From: Fischerella thermalis PCC 7521
Lineage (GTDB): Bacteria > Cyanobacteriota > Cyanobacteriia > Cyanobacteriales > Nostocaceae
DNA: 64,000 nucleotides
NCBI RefSeq assembly: GCF_000317225.1
Contig: NZ_AJLL01000028.1
Location: 34,341-98,340, forward strand
Direction of reading: 5' to 3'
The stretch's first letter is position 1, and each line of letters opens with the position of its first letter. Under the pieces are notes generated by a model that worked only from the letters and a program-made list of their open reading frames with translations, had not been told where the DNA came from and made no database searches. Positions 27,008-37,039 of this stretch are shown one piece after another. The translations under genes were made by a program, and so were the position numbers.

Positions 27008-28003
27008 ATGATTATCAGACCCTTAGTTTCAGTAATTATTCCATGCTATAATGCAGCATCTTTTTTAACAGAAACCTTAGAGAGTGTATTTGAGCAAACA
27101 TTAAAGGATCTTGAAATTATTGTTATTGATGATGGTTCAACAGACAATACAGCGACTTTAATTCGCTCTTTTGGCTCAAGAGTGAAAGCTGAATTTACCT
27201 CTAATCAAGGAGCAAGCGCTGCACGTAATCGAGGTACAGAGCTTGCTCAAGGTAGATTTATTCAATATTTAGATGCAGATGATTTATTGCGGGTAGATGC
27301 ATTAGAAAAACGGGTAAATGCTCTTATTAATAACGATGCAGATGTTGCATACTCAGACTGGCAACGACTAGAAGAAGGGGAAGATGGCAAATATCATCCA
27401 GGGGAAGTGGTAGCTAGGCGAATTGAAGATATTCATGCTGACCCCCAGATAGCATTATTTACAGATTTCTGGGCACCACCTGCTGCCTTACTTTACCATC
27501 GTCGTGTTGTAGAGAAAATTGGCTGTTGGAATGAATCTTTACCTATCATTCAAGATGCTCGCTTTCTCTTAGATGCAGCTTTGGTGGGGGGAAATTTTAT
27601 TTATGTGCCTGGCGTACAAGCAGATTACCGCGTCCATAAAAAAGATAGTTTGTCTCGCCGCAACCCTGCTAAATTCGTTTTAGATTGTTTCAATAATGCT
27701 TGCCAAGTAGAGGATTTCTGGAAAGTTAATGGCAGTATAACTCCAGAACGCCGGAGTGCGTTAGAGAAGACTTACGGACAGGTAGCCAGATTTTACTTTG
27801 AACACGATCGCTTAAAGTTTAAAGAAGTGCTTGCCAAAATTCATGATCTGAATCCTAACTATCTTCCTTCTAGTCCGAGAACTTTGAGACAAATATCTCA
27901 ATGGTTCGGATATGAGCAAGCTGAGGCGATCGCTCTCAACTATCGTCGGATCAAAAAGATGATTCACAGCTTGACTCCCAAATTTCCTATCACTTCTACC
28001 TAA
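27008..28003 (+). CDS. Glycosyltransferase family 2
   Basis: 331 residues, GT-A fold. N-terminal VSVIIPCYNAASFLTETLES, nucleotide-binding DDGSTDNT, SNQGASAARNRG, and the metal-binding DxD-type motif YLDADD at about residue 91. The acceptor region carries FWAPPAALLYHRRVVEKIG and DYRVHKKDS. GT2 enzymes work on the cytoplasmic side and invert the anomeric configuration. The next gene begins one base after its stop codon, so the two are translated from one message. Confidence 0.92.
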   Translation: MIIRPLVSVIIPCYNAASFLTETLESVFEQTLKDLEIIVIDDGSTDNTATLIRSFGSRVKAEFTSNQGASAARNRGTELAQGRFIQYLDADDLLRVDALEKRVNALINNDADVAYSDWQRLEEGEDGKYHPGEVVARRIEDIHADPQIALFTDFWAPPAALLYHRRVVEKIGCWNESLPIIQDARFLLDAALVGGNFIYVPGVQADYRVHKKDSLSRRNPAKFVLDCFNNACQVEDFWKVNGSITPERRSALEKTYGQVARFYFEHDRLKFKEVLAKIHDLNPNYLPSSPRTLRQISQWFGYEQAEAIALNYRRIKKMIHSLTPKFPITST

Positions 28004-28004
28004 C

Positions 28005-29348
28005 GTGAAAATAATTCAAGTCCCTTTCTGCTTCTATCCCGATCCCGTTGGCGGAACAGAAGTGTACGTTGAGGCTTTGTCACGCTACTTGCAGCAACAA
28101 AGTGTTGAAGTTATAGTTGCAGCGCCGGGAGAAGCTAATCAGTCCTACCTACATCATCAGCTACCAGTACGGCGATATGGAATGTCGAAGCAACTCAAAA
28201 ATCTACGAGAAAATTATGGAGAAGGGGATATACATGCAGCCATAGAGTTCAGCCGTCTTCTGGATGCTGAACAACCAGATATAGTACATCTCCATGCTTT
28301 GACATCAGGTGTTTCTCTGCGAATAGTACAAGCTGCAAAACAACGAAAAATTCCTGTTGTGTTTACATACCATACCCCAACCGTTACTTGTCAAAGAGGA
28401 ACTTTAATGCGCTGGGGAACACAAGTCTGTGATGGTCAGATAGATTTACATGCTTGCACTCAGTGTACACTGCAAGGTTTGGGACTAGATAAAAACATTG
28501 CGAAAGCGATCGCTAGTTTGCCAACCCAGGTAGGAAAGTGGCTAGGCGATTTGAATTTACAAGGGCGTACTTGGACAGCCTTAAGAATGACAGAATTAGT
28601 TAGTCTGCGCCATAGTACTTTACGCACCCTATTAGCGGAAGTTAATCACATTGTCGCAGTCTGCAACTGGGTCAGAGATGTTTTGTTACTCAACCACGTT
28701 CCTCAGGACAAAATTACTGTTATTCGCCAAGGTCTTTGTCACAACTTACCAGAAACGATTAACTCTCAGCCAAGATATGCTAAATCAGCTTTAAAAATTG
28801 CTTTTTTGGGTAGGCTCGATCCCACTAAAGGAATTCATATTCTGATCAAAGCCTTACAAGTATTCCCTAACTTGCCAATTAATTTAGATATCTATGGTGT
28901 TTCCCAAGGTGCAAGCAGTAGTGCTTATCAACAACAACTGCAAACTATAACAGCAAATGACCCACGCATCAGTTTCAAACCCCCAGTTGCACCTGAAAAT
29001 GTGATATCTACCCTGACAGATTATGACTTGTTAGCTGTTCCTTCTCAGTGGTTAGAGACTGGGCCAATGGTAGTGCTAGAAGCCTTTGCTGCTGGGGTTC
29101 CCGTGATTGGTTCTAATTTAGGTGGCATTGCTGAACTAGTTCAGCACGAAGTCAACGGCATTTTAGTAGAACCTGCGTCTGTAGTTGCCTGGAGTCAACA
29201 ACTACAAAGATTATGCCAAGATAGGCAACTACTGATGCGGCTTGGTGCTGGTATTAAGTCTCCCCAAACAATGGAGGCAGTGGCAACTCAGATGTTATCG
29301 ATTTATCAGCTCTATGCAAGCGGCGACTTACTTTCCAAACCCATTTAA
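28005..29348 (+). CDS. Glycosyltransferase family 4
   Basis: 447 residues starting at a GTG that follows the previous stop by one base. N-terminus KIIQVPFCFYPDPVGGTEVY with the GGTEVY acceptor loop; donor half AFLGRLDPTKGIHILIKALQ; nucleotide site TGPMVVLEAFAAGVPVIGSN and GGIAELV. It contains cysteine pairs around 145-160 (CDGQIDLHACTQC) that may bind a metal or stabilise a loop. Complete by length. A 163-base AT-rich gap follows. Confidence 0.9.
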   Translation: MKIIQVPFCFYPDPVGGTEVYVEALSRYLQQQSVEVIVAAPGEANQSYLHHQLPVRRYGMSKQLKNLRENYGEGDIHAAIEFSRLLDAEQPDIVHLHALTSGVSLRIVQAAKQRKIPVVFTYHTPTVTCQRGTLMRWGTQVCDGQIDLHACTQCTLQGLGLDKNIAKAIASLPTQVGKWLGDLNLQGRTWTALRMTELVSLRHSTLRTLLAEVNHIVAVCNWVRDVLLLNHVPQDKITVIRQGLCHNLPETINSQPRYAKSALKIAFLGRLDPTKGIHILIKALQVFPNLPINLDIYGVSQGASSSAYQQQLQTITANDPRISFKPPVAPENVISTLTDYDLLAVPSQWLETGPMVVLEAFAAGVPVIGSNLGGIAELVQHEVNGILVEPASVVAWSQQLQRLCQDRQLLMRLGAGIKSPQTMEAVATQMLSIYQLYASGDLLSKPI

Positions 29349-29511
29349 TTACTAACAAGAATATTTTATGATCCACCTTTCTGAAAACAAAAGCAATATG
29401 TTATCTACAAATACTCAGAATATAAAGATGTACACTATGCTGCTAAAAATTAGACCTACCCAACTAGGTGTATTCGCCAACTATAAATTTTTGAGATTTT
29501 AACCTTAACTG

Positions 29512-30702
29512 ATGCTAAGTGTAGCTTACTTTGTCTCTCATCCAATTCAGTATCAGGCTCCTTTATTGCGGCTTGTTGCTGCCGATCCAGAAATCGATTT
29601 GAAAGTTTTTTTCTACAGTGATTTTTCTTTAAAGGCTTATCAAGATGAAGGATTTGGGCGATTAATTGCATGGGATGTGCCATTAACTGAGGGTTATGAT
29701 TACTATTTTTTAAATTGCTGGGGTAGCAAGCAGTGGCAAAGTTGGTTACAACAACCGATCGCAACAGACATTCTCAAACAGTTAGAACAAGGAAAATTTG
29801 ATGTTGTTTGGGTGCATGGTTGGTCTTGGCTATGTAGTATACAAGCGGTGCTGGCAGCAAATAAATTGGGTATTCCTGTTTTGCTGCGGGGAGAATCTAA
29901 TGGTATCAGTGAACCGACTAATCCTCTGAAAAAAATAGCAAAAAGAGTTTTTCTTAACTGGCTTTTTGAGAAAATAGCTGGATTTCTTTACATCGGGACT
30001 CTCAACTATCAGTTTTACAGAAACTATGGAGTTGAAGAAAAGCGTCTATTTCGAGTTCCTTATGCGGTTGATAATGAATATTTCCAAAAGCAAGTTATGC
30101 TAGGACTTCCTCATCGTCAGGAACTACGAAAATCGCTGAATTTAGATCCAGCCAGACCAATTATTCTCTATGCTGCCAAACTGATTGATGTCAAGCGTCC
30201 CCAGGATTTGTTAGCAGCTTATCGATTACTCTCGGCTGACGGTGTGCAGGAACCAGAACCTTACCTATTGTTTGTGGGAGATGGGATTCTGCGTCCAACT
30301 CTGGAAGCTGAAGCGAAGGAAACAGGTTGGCAGTCGATTCGCTTTTTAGGTTTTCAGAATCAGTCCCAAATGCCTGCTATGTATGATTTGTGTGATGTGT
30401 TTGTCTTACCCTCTGGTTTTGAGCCTTGGGGATTGGCAATTAATGAAGTTATGAATGCAGGTAAAGCTGTGGTTGTCAGTGATCAAGTAGGCTGTGCATC
30501 TGACTTGGTGAAGGACGGACAAAATGGCCAAATTTATCCTGTAGGTGATATCACGGCTTTAGCTGAGGCAATTCGTTGGGCGATCGCTAACAGTATTTCC
30601 GCAGGAGAGATCAGCCTCAAAAAAATTCAAAACTGGAGCTATCAGCAAGATTTGCAGGGACTCAAACAAGCCTTAAATTACTTACAGGTGAGAGTAGGTT
30701 AA
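29512..30702 (+). CDS. Glycosyltransferase family 4
   Basis: 396 residues. N-terminal AYFVSHPIQYQAPLLRLVAA (HPIQYQ is a characteristic acceptor-side motif of one GT4 subgroup). The donor half has ILYAAKLIDVKRPQDLLAAY and the nucleotide site LPSGFEPWGLAINEVMNAGK. The next gene starts on the base directly after the stop codon, indicating tight coupling. Works on the cytoplasmic face like its neighbours; the sugar is unknown. Confidence 0.9.
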   Translation: MLSVAYFVSHPIQYQAPLLRLVAADPEIDLKVFFYSDFSLKAYQDEGFGRLIAWDVPLTEGYDYYFLNCWGSKQWQSWLQQPIATDILKQLEQGKFDVVWVHGWSWLCSIQAVLAANKLGIPVLLRGESNGISEPTNPLKKIAKRVFLNWLFEKIAGFLYIGTLNYQFYRNYGVEEKRLFRVPYAVDNEYFQKQVMLGLPHRQELRKSLNLDPARPIILYAAKLIDVKRPQDLLAAYRLLSADGVQEPEPYLLFVGDGILRPTLEAEAKETGWQSIRFLGFQNQSQMPAMYDLCDVFVLPSGFEPWGLAINEVMNAGKAVVVSDQVGCASDLVKDGQNGQIYPVGDITALAEAIRWAIANSISAGEISLKKIQNWSYQQDLQGLKQALNYLQVRVG

Positions 30703-31764
30703 ATGAAAAAAGTTTTGATTGTAGGAGAAACCGCAGAAATAGGTCGTACCGAGGAAGTTTACGGACGAGGATTTTCTCAGTTTGGCTGTGATGTAGAATA
30801 TTTTGCCTGGAGCAAAGCTGCACCCAGTTTAGCTTCTGGTTCGTTGTGGGACAAAATAGCATGGCGAGTGGCATGGCAAACACTAGCAAAGTCAGCAAAT
30901 GCCAAATTATTGGCAACAGTAAATAATTTTCAGCCTGATTTGACTTTTGTTGCTTCTCCTCGCTTAGTTCATCCTGATACTATTTTGGCATTCCAGCAAT
31001 ATGGTCTAGCTGTCGTTTTTTATACCGATAATCCTGTAGATACCCATCATACCCACACTAATTCTTGGGTACAACGAGGATTTCCCTTGTGGGATGCTGC
31101 TTTTATTTGGAGTCAAAAATTAGTTGAACGGCTCAAAGAAAATGGTGTGAAAAGAGCTTTGTTTCACCCTTTTTGTAGTGATGTTGAATATCACTTTCCC
31201 AAACGCCAGGCTCACCCAATATATGATGTAGCATTTATCGGTAACTGGGATGGTAGCCGCAAGCGAGAGCAGTATTTAAAAGCGATCGCAGACTATCGCT
31301 TAGGACTTTGGGGATCAAACTACTGGAATACTCACTGTCAGGAGCCTGTTTTAAAGGGTTTGTGTCAAGGAATGTGTAGCTATGAACAAATCCCTGATAT
31401 TTTAGGCTCTGCCAAAATGGGTCTTAATATTTTACGTCCCCAGAATGAACAAGGACACAATATTAGAACCTATGAAATTCCTGCTACAGGAACACTAATG
31501 CTGAGTGAGCGTAGTCAAGAGTTATTGAGTTTATTTACAGAAGATCAAGAAGCTGTATATTTTTCGAGTCCGGATGAGTTAAGACAAAAAGTAGAGTATC
31601 TTTTACAAAATCCTAATTTAATTAAAGCTGTTGCAGAGGCTGGTTATCAGAAAGCACTAGTCAACACAATTAATGATAGAGTGACAGAAATTGCTAATCT
31701 TTATCAAACATTGAGATCGTCTCAGGGTAGTGATATGAAGTTACTACACCCAAAGGAGGCATAA
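30703..31764 (+). CDS. CgeB-like glycosyltransferase family protein
   Basis: 353 residues. The N-terminal half resembles the DUF3880/CgeB acceptor domain (KKVLIVGETAEIGRTEEVYG, with TFVASPRLVHPD), and the C-terminal half a Glyco_trans_1_2 domain (SAKMGLNILRPQNEQGHNIR, TYEIPATGTLMLSERSQEL). This branch is typical of spore-coat and polysaccharide clusters. It probably transfers a sugar from a nucleotide donor, but biochemical data for the family are sparse. Adjacent to two conventional GT4 genes without spacers, so it is a member of the same assembly set. Confidence 0.84.
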   Translation: MKKVLIVGETAEIGRTEEVYGRGFSQFGCDVEYFAWSKAAPSLASGSLWDKIAWRVAWQTLAKSANAKLLATVNNFQPDLTFVASPRLVHPDTILAFQQYGLAVVFYTDNPVDTHHTHTNSWVQRGFPLWDAAFIWSQKLVERLKENGVKRALFHPFCSDVEYHFPKRQAHPIYDVAFIGNWDGSRKREQYLKAIADYRLGLWGSNYWNTHCQEPVLKGLCQGMCSYEQIPDILGSAKMGLNILRPQNEQGHNIRTYEIPATGTLMLSERSQELLSLFTEDQEAVYFSSPDELRQKVEYLLQNPNLIKAVAEAGYQKALVNTINDRVTEIANLYQTLRSSQGSDMKLLHPKEA

Positions 31765-31771
31765 GATACTA

Positions 31772-32917
31772 ATGAAAGTCTGTGTGTCTGTTTGGGGACG
31801 TTTTCATGCATTTAACTTAGCCCAACAATTGCAAAAAAGAGGTTATTTACAAAAGTTAATTTCTACTTATCCAGCTTTTGCAATTACTAAGTATGGGATT
31901 GATCAGAAATTAATTCACTCTCTATGGCAATTGGAAGCTCTATCTCGTGGTTGGTATAAATTACCAAGATGGATGAGGGGCGATCGCAATTTGCAGCTAT
32001 GGTTTTTAGAACAATTTGACCGCTCAGTCACAAATTATTTATCACCAGAGTTTGATTTGTTTGTTGGTTGGTCAGGATCTAATTACTGGTCTGTACATCG
32101 GGCGAAAGAACTCGGCGCTAAAACAATAATTGAGCGCGGTAGCAGCCATATGCATTACCAAACAGAAATTCTCACAGAAGAATATGAAAAATGGGGATTA
32201 AGTTTCACTGAAACACATCCTGGAATCTACGAAAGAGAAATACAAGCTTATGATGAGGCTGACAGAATAGCTATTGCGAGTCTATTTGTAAAGCGTACTT
32301 TTTTAGCACAGGGAATACCAGAAAGTAAGCTTATTCTTGTCCCTTATGGAACTTCTTTAGCAGAATTTTATCCAGTTGCAAAACAAGATAATATATTTCG
32401 AGTGATTCATTGCGGCTCTTTATCATTGCGTAAAGGTGTCCAATATTTATTGCAAGCTTTTTGGGAATTAAACTTACCTAACGCCGAATTATGGCTTGTA
32501 GGTTCAATCACTCCCGAAATCAAGCCTTTTATAGCAAAATATCAGAGCGATCGCATTCTTATTAAAGGGACACATCCTCAACAAAAATTGCGTTGGTTTT
32601 ACTCTCAATGCTCAGTATTTTCTTTAGCTTCCATTGAAGATGGTTTTGGAATGGTAATTCCTCAAGCAATGGCCTGTGGACTACCTGTAATTCATACAAC
32701 TAATACGGGTGGTGAGGATATTGTGCGCAATGGAATTGATGGTTTTTCTATTCCTATTCGAGATATAGAAGCTTTGAAAGCAAAAATTCTTTTCTTTTAT
32801 GAAAATCCAGATAAACGAGACGAAATGGGGAAAAATGCTTTAGCACAAGCACGTCAGTCTCTAACTTGGAATGACTACGGTGAAAAAATAACTGATGCTT
32901 ATTTACAAATTTGTTAG
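31772..32917 (+). CDS. Glycosyltransferase family 4
   Basis: 381 residues. N-terminus MKVCVSVWGRFHAFNLAQQL; central NYWSVHRAKELGAKTIIERG; donor half VIHCGSLSLRKGVQYLLQAF, with the nucleotide site EDGFGMVIPQAMACGLPVIH followed by TTNTGGEDIV. The GSLSLRKG motif is characteristic of a cyanobacterial and proteobacterial GT4 branch. ATG 31772 lies seven bases after the previous stop. From about here onward the DNA becomes clearly AT-richer. Confidence 0.9.
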   Translation: MKVCVSVWGRFHAFNLAQQLQKRGYLQKLISTYPAFAITKYGIDQKLIHSLWQLEALSRGWYKLPRWMRGDRNLQLWFLEQFDRSVTNYLSPEFDLFVGWSGSNYWSVHRAKELGAKTIIERGSSHMHYQTEILTEEYEKWGLSFTETHPGIYEREIQAYDEADRIAIASLFVKRTFLAQGIPESKLILVPYGTSLAEFYPVAKQDNIFRVIHCGSLSLRKGVQYLLQAFWELNLPNAELWLVGSITPEIKPFIAKYQSDRILIKGTHPQQKLRWFYSQCSVFSLASIEDGFGMVIPQAMACGLPVIHTTNTGGEDIVRNGIDGFSIPIRDIEALKAKILFFYENPDKRDEMGKNALAQARQSLTWNDYGEKITDAYLQIC

Positions 32918-32973
32918 TCAGTATATTTTTACTACTCCATAATTTTAATTCCAATATATTAAAAAATAGAGCA

Positions 32974-34161
32974 ATGGCACATAAAACCATCGGGATGCTT
33001 ATATATGCAAATCCTGACCATTATCCTCCAACAATAAACGCCGTTCACTTATTATCAGAACATTTTGATGTAGTTTTGATTGGTCGTAATCAAGATCCTG
33101 CTATTTGGAAATACCCTTCCAATGTGAAAGTGCATCGTTTAGGAAAATATACATCAGTCAGAGAACGAGAAAAACAATCGCTTGAAGCTAAGCTGTGGGA
33201 ATATATTAACTTTGTAGCACAAGCTCAGAAGCTGTTAAAAGAGGTATCTTTGATTTATGCCTACGATTATTTCGCCTATACAATTGCTTATTTATGCTTG
33301 CTATTGCAATCTAAAAGTATTCCACTAATCTACCATAATCATGATCTCAATGAAAAATTATTTCCCCTATCTTCTCTATCAGGATGGGTTCAAAGAGGTG
33401 AACGCAAGTGGGTACATAAGGCTAATTTTGTGATTTTTCCGTCTCAAGAAAGAGCTTTATTTTTTAAAAAGTTGACAAATTTTTTGGGAAAAACAATGGT
33501 AGTACCTAATTTCCCCAGAAAATCATATTTTCAAGAACACCCAAATTTTCCAAATCTCCTATTAGAGCGTTTTCACAATCCTCAAATTTTACTACAAGGA
33601 ACTGTTTCGGTTAAAAACTCCCTTTTGGAACTCATCGAATCCTTAGATTTTTTAAATCAGTCAATAGAGATCAAATTGATTGGGTATATTCAAGAAGCAG
33701 ACAAGCTAGTCATCAGAAATTTTAGTATTACCAAAAATGTTGCTGAGCGTGTTAAATATTTTCCACCAGTACCTTATAATGATTTGCCTCCACATACTTG
33801 GAAAGCATCTTTAGGTGTTTGTTTATATAAAAAGACTGGTATAAACCACCAAACTATGGGAACAGCATCAAATAAAATATATGAGTATGCTGCCTGTGGT
33901 CTACCTGTGATTGTAAGTGATCAACCAAACTACCGAGAACACCTTGCTAATGAGAGTTGGGTACGTTTTGCCGATCCTGATAACCCTAAATCTATCGCCT
34001 CTGCTGTTGAGGATATCATGAGTGACTTTAATAAATACCAAGCTATGTGCTTAGCAGCTAGGCAAGCTTTTGAAGAAAAATATAATTACGAGTCTGCCTT
34101 TTATCCTTTGTTCAAAACAATTCAAGAATTAGTTTGTGGTAGTGAAGTAAAAAATAAGTAG
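32974..34161 (+). CDS. Glycosyltransferase family 4-like
   Basis: 395 residues from ATG 32974; the frame is open upstream to 32911, overlapping the previous gene, but residues before this Met are not conserved-looking and MAHKTIGMLIYANPDHYP is the natural first strand. Donor half LLQGTVSVKNSLLELIESLD; nucleotide-binding part GTASNKIYEYAACGLPVIVS. It is more divergent than its neighbours, lacking the usual EGFG/LE motif, but the overall GT-B layout is intact. Very AT-rich gene, in line with the 33-39 kb segment. Confidence 0.82.
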   Translation: MAHKTIGMLIYANPDHYPPTINAVHLLSEHFDVVLIGRNQDPAIWKYPSNVKVHRLGKYTSVREREKQSLEAKLWEYINFVAQAQKLLKEVSLIYAYDYFAYTIAYLCLLLQSKSIPLIYHNHDLNEKLFPLSSLSGWVQRGERKWVHKANFVIFPSQERALFFKKLTNFLGKTMVVPNFPRKSYFQEHPNFPNLLLERFHNPQILLQGTVSVKNSLLELIESLDFLNQSIEIKLIGYIQEADKLVIRNFSITKNVAERVKYFPPVPYNDLPPHTWKASLGVCLYKKTGINHQTMGTASNKIYEYAACGLPVIVSDQPNYREHLANESWVRFADPDNPKSIASAVEDIMSDFNKYQAMCLAARQAFEEKYNYESAFYPLFKTIQELVCGSEVKNK

Positions 34162-34213
34162 TGAAAACCTAGACGTAAATTTTCCTAAATCAACAAAGGT
34201 TTATTTTGAAAAT

Positions 34214-35167
34214 ATGTATATGGATACTCAATCTCATCCAAAAATATCAATATTATTACCTGTATTCAATGGTCAACGGTATATACGTGAATGTATAAAT
34301 TCAATTTTAAATCAAAGTTTTACTAACTTTGAATTGCTCATTAGTAATGATTGTTCAACTGACGATTCACACAATATAATTCAAGAGTTTTCCGACCCAA
34401 GAATCATATATTTATCGAATCAAAAAAATCAAGGGCTGTTTAAAAATTTGAATCTAATTTTAAAATTAGCTAATGCCCCAATAATACGTTTTATTTGTCA
34501 AGATGACATTCTCTTTAGTGATTGTTTAGAAAACGAGATACTTTTTTTTGAGAACCATCCAGAGATTGATATTTCATTTTGCAAAAGCCACATAATTGAT
34601 CGAAACGGAATGACTCTTAGTCAGGGTGCTTTAAAAGATTTACCAGATGTAATTGATTCCCATCTAAGTATGCAGTTATTCTATTATTACGGCTGTATTC
34701 CTGGTAATCTTTCTACGGTTTGTATTAGAAGAAAATGTATTGATGAAGTTGGCTTATTTAACGAATCACTTTATGTTTCAGGTGATTATGAAATGTGGGT
34801 AAGAATTTGTCAAACAAAAAAACTGGGAGTTATTCACAAACATTTATTGAAAGTGCGCTCTCATGATAAACAATTAAGTCGTACCTCAGAATCCGGAGTG
34901 CGAGTTATTTCAGAGAACCGAGAAATACGTTCTAAAATTCTAACTATACTACCCAAAAATGTTCATTTTCAGGCAAAGTTTTATTGTCAAATGCGACAAA
35001 ATGTACTTGATGTACATCATAGTATCTATTGTCTGAGGTATAAAAAGCTCAATAACTTCTTGCGTATCTTAAAAATAATGGGACTTGGAGATTTTTCTTG
35101 TGGTTTATTTTTCTGGTTAATCACCTTGAATAATCATTTATATAAGCCTCAACCAAAATTTGTTTAA
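34214..35167 (+). CDS. Glycosyltransferase family 2
   Basis: 317 residues. GT-A fold with ISILLPVFNGQRYIRECINS, nucleotide-binding DCSTDDSHNI and the metal-site-like ICQDDI at about residue 97. The following part KCIDEVGLFNESLYVSGDYE and WVRICQTKKLGVI carries the catalytic-base region (D and E in SGDYEMW). The C-terminal 80 residues are basic with an amphipathic or membrane-touching segment (FSCGLFFWLITLNNHLY). Start at 34214 with ATG 34220 as an alternative. It probably adds one sugar to the lipid-linked acceptor. Confidence 0.89.
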   Translation: MYMDTQSHPKISILLPVFNGQRYIRECINSILNQSFTNFELLISNDCSTDDSHNIIQEFSDPRIIYLSNQKNQGLFKNLNLILKLANAPIIRFICQDDILFSDCLENEILFFENHPEIDISFCKSHIIDRNGMTLSQGALKDLPDVIDSHLSMQLFYYYGCIPGNLSTVCIRRKCIDEVGLFNESLYVSGDYEMWVRICQTKKLGVIHKHLLKVRSHDKQLSRTSESGVRVISENREIRSKILTILPKNVHFQAKFYCQMRQNVLDVHHSIYCLRYKKLNNFLRILKIMGLGDFSCGLFFWLITLNNHLYKPQPKFV

Positions 35168-35222
35168 TATTTGATCAATGACATCAAGGCTTTTGTAAAA
35201 TTATTTTTTGGAATGAATTATT

Positions 35223-35906
35223 ATGGTACTTACTAAAGATATTGTTTACTCAAATCAAGGTAATCCATCTATTGTAAAACTATTAGATGAACATGATCTA
35301 AAGATTTTAGATATAGGTTGTGGGGCGGGAGATACAGGACAACTTATTCGTTCTGTCTATCCTTCAGTTCACATAACCGGAATTACTAGTTCGATTATGG
35401 AATCTAAACTAGCAAAACAAAAATTAGATTGTTGTGCTTGCTTAGATATAGAACGAGATGAAATACCTGCGTTTTTAAAACAGGAGTTTGATGTTTTAAT
35501 TTTTTCCCATGTCTTGGAGCATTTAGTAGAACCAGTAGCAGCAATTCAGAAATTACTACCCTATTTAAAGATAGGGGGAAAAGTCATTATTGCCTTACCA
35601 AATATATCTAACTGGCGGGTTCGTTGGAAGTTAGCCTTAGGTAGGTTTGAGTATACAGAAGGTGGTATCATGGATAAAACCCACCTTCATTTTTATACTT
35701 TCTATACAGCTCCTAAATATTTAATACAACCAATATCCGAAATAGAATTAACACACCATTCAGTTAATGGTAGTATCCCTCTTGGTTTTTTGCGCCATCA
35801 TTTACTTCATCCCAGTCTTCGCACTAAATTAGATGAAATTGGTTGCAAATGGCTGCCTAATCTATGTGGTAGTGAAATTTTAATGGTAGCTTATCGCAAG
35901 GGATAG
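35223..35906 (+). CDS. Class I SAM-dependent methyltransferase
   Basis: 227 residues. SAM-binding motif I is LKILDIGCGAGDTGQLI (about 27-43), motif II is the acidic CLDIERDEIP, and the post-motif FDVLIFSHVLEHLVEPVAA is the HVLEHL signature of Methyltransf_11/23 enzymes. In polysaccharide loci such enzymes O-methylate a sugar or cap the chain end. Terminal methylation is a known chain-stop signal read by the Wzt C-terminal domain in other systems, which makes this gene relevant to the exporter at 12672. Target is not provable here. Confidence 0.9.
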   Translation: MVLTKDIVYSNQGNPSIVKLLDEHDLKILDIGCGAGDTGQLIRSVYPSVHITGITSSIMESKLAKQKLDCCACLDIERDEIPAFLKQEFDVLIFSHVLEHLVEPVAAIQKLLPYLKIGGKVIIALPNISNWRVRWKLALGRFEYTEGGIMDKTHLHFYTFYTAPKYLIQPISEIELTHHSVNGSIPLGFLRHHLLHPSLRTKLDEIGCKWLPNLCGSEILMVAYRKG

Positions 35907-35916
35907 ACTTTTAGCT

Positions 35917-36924
35917 ATGACTAAGGTACTTTTCATTTCTCCTTATGGAGAAGATTATTTAGCAGATGGACTTCTACATGGACTAAGAAGTCTCTTAAAG
36001 GAAAACGTAGTTGATTTTCCCAAATGCGCTCATCTGTATAAAAATTATGTTCAGGAATCTAAAGTTAAACTATACGGCAATGGATTTACTCTCTATGGAT
36101 TGCTAGAAGATATTCCTGTGGATAGAACTGAAATTGATTTTAAGATCCGTAACGGATTTTTTGATCTGATTATTTTTCCGGCAATCTTTAAAAATTTTGG
36201 TTTATTTATAGAATTTCTACCTTACTTAAATTTTAGAAATACTGCAATTATAGATGGGGATGATACACCTCAGCCCTATGGTTATGCTGGAAAGTGGTGG
36301 CGAGAACCTAAGTGGTGGTTTTTACCCAAAGCACATCAACAATTTCTTTATTTTAAACGAGAATGGACTTTAGAGACAATTCGTCATTTTTGGTTTAAAT
36401 TGCCTCCTGTTTTTATCTGTAAATATTTACCAACTCCCCGTAATTTCCGAACAATTTCTTTTTCAATTCCAGAAGAAAAAATAGTTAAAAATTTGCCTCA
36501 AAAAACAAAGCTATTTCCTAAGCATATTGTTGATGTAGAAATAGCTAAGAGAATCCCAGGAAGCACTACTAGTTATGCTTTTGAATCAGAAGCAGAATAC
36601 TATTCCGACTTGCAAACTTCCAAATTTGGGATTACAACTAAAAGGTCAGGATGGGACTGTTTACGTCACTACGAAATAGCAGCTAATGGCTGTGTACCCT
36701 GTTTTCGCAATTTAGATGACAAACCTAAAACTTGCGCTCCTCATGGATTAAATAGAAATAATTCTATTATTTATCAAAACTACGATGACCTCATGCGTCA
36801 AATAGATAATATAAGTGAAGAAGAATATTCTAGACTTAGATTAGCTGCTTTAGCTTGGGTAAGGGAAAATACTACTATACAGAGAGCAAAAAATCTACTG
36901 CAAATTTTCAAATTAGATGTGTAA
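35917..36924 (+). CDS. Hypothetical protein, probable glycosyltransferase-like
   Basis: 335 residues with no motif of a standard GT2 or GT4 enzyme. The N-terminal strand TKVLFISPYGEDYLADGLLH and the C-terminal block SGWDCLRHYEIAANGCVPCF with NYDDLMRQIDNISEEEYSRL resemble the C-terminal half of CgeB-like or exostosin-like transferases. A middle segment is unusually aromatic (YAGKWWREPKWWFLPKAH). It follows the methyltransferase by ten bases. Membership in the polysaccharide pathway is likely from context; the catalytic function is an inference from a weak C-terminal resemblance. Confidence 0.6.
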   Translation: MTKVLFISPYGEDYLADGLLHGLRSLLKENVVDFPKCAHLYKNYVQESKVKLYGNGFTLYGLLEDIPVDRTEIDFKIRNGFFDLIIFPAIFKNFGLFIEFLPYLNFRNTAIIDGDDTPQPYGYAGKWWREPKWWFLPKAHQQFLYFKREWTLETIRHFWFKLPPVFICKYLPTPRNFRTISFSIPEEKIVKNLPQKTKLFPKHIVDVEIAKRIPGSTTSYAFESEAEYYSDLQTSKFGITTKRSGWDCLRHYEIAANGCVPCFRNLDDKPKTCAPHGLNRNNSIIYQNYDDLMRQIDNISEEEYSRLRLAALAWVRENTTIQRAKNLLQIFKLDV

Positions 36925-37039
36925 TTGATAGTAGTTTTTGACTATCACTATTTATTTAAAAATACGTAATCAAGGTAATTTGGACTATGGGTGTAAATAA
37001 AAATTATCAATGATAAAATAGTAATTAGTAAGAATTTTT

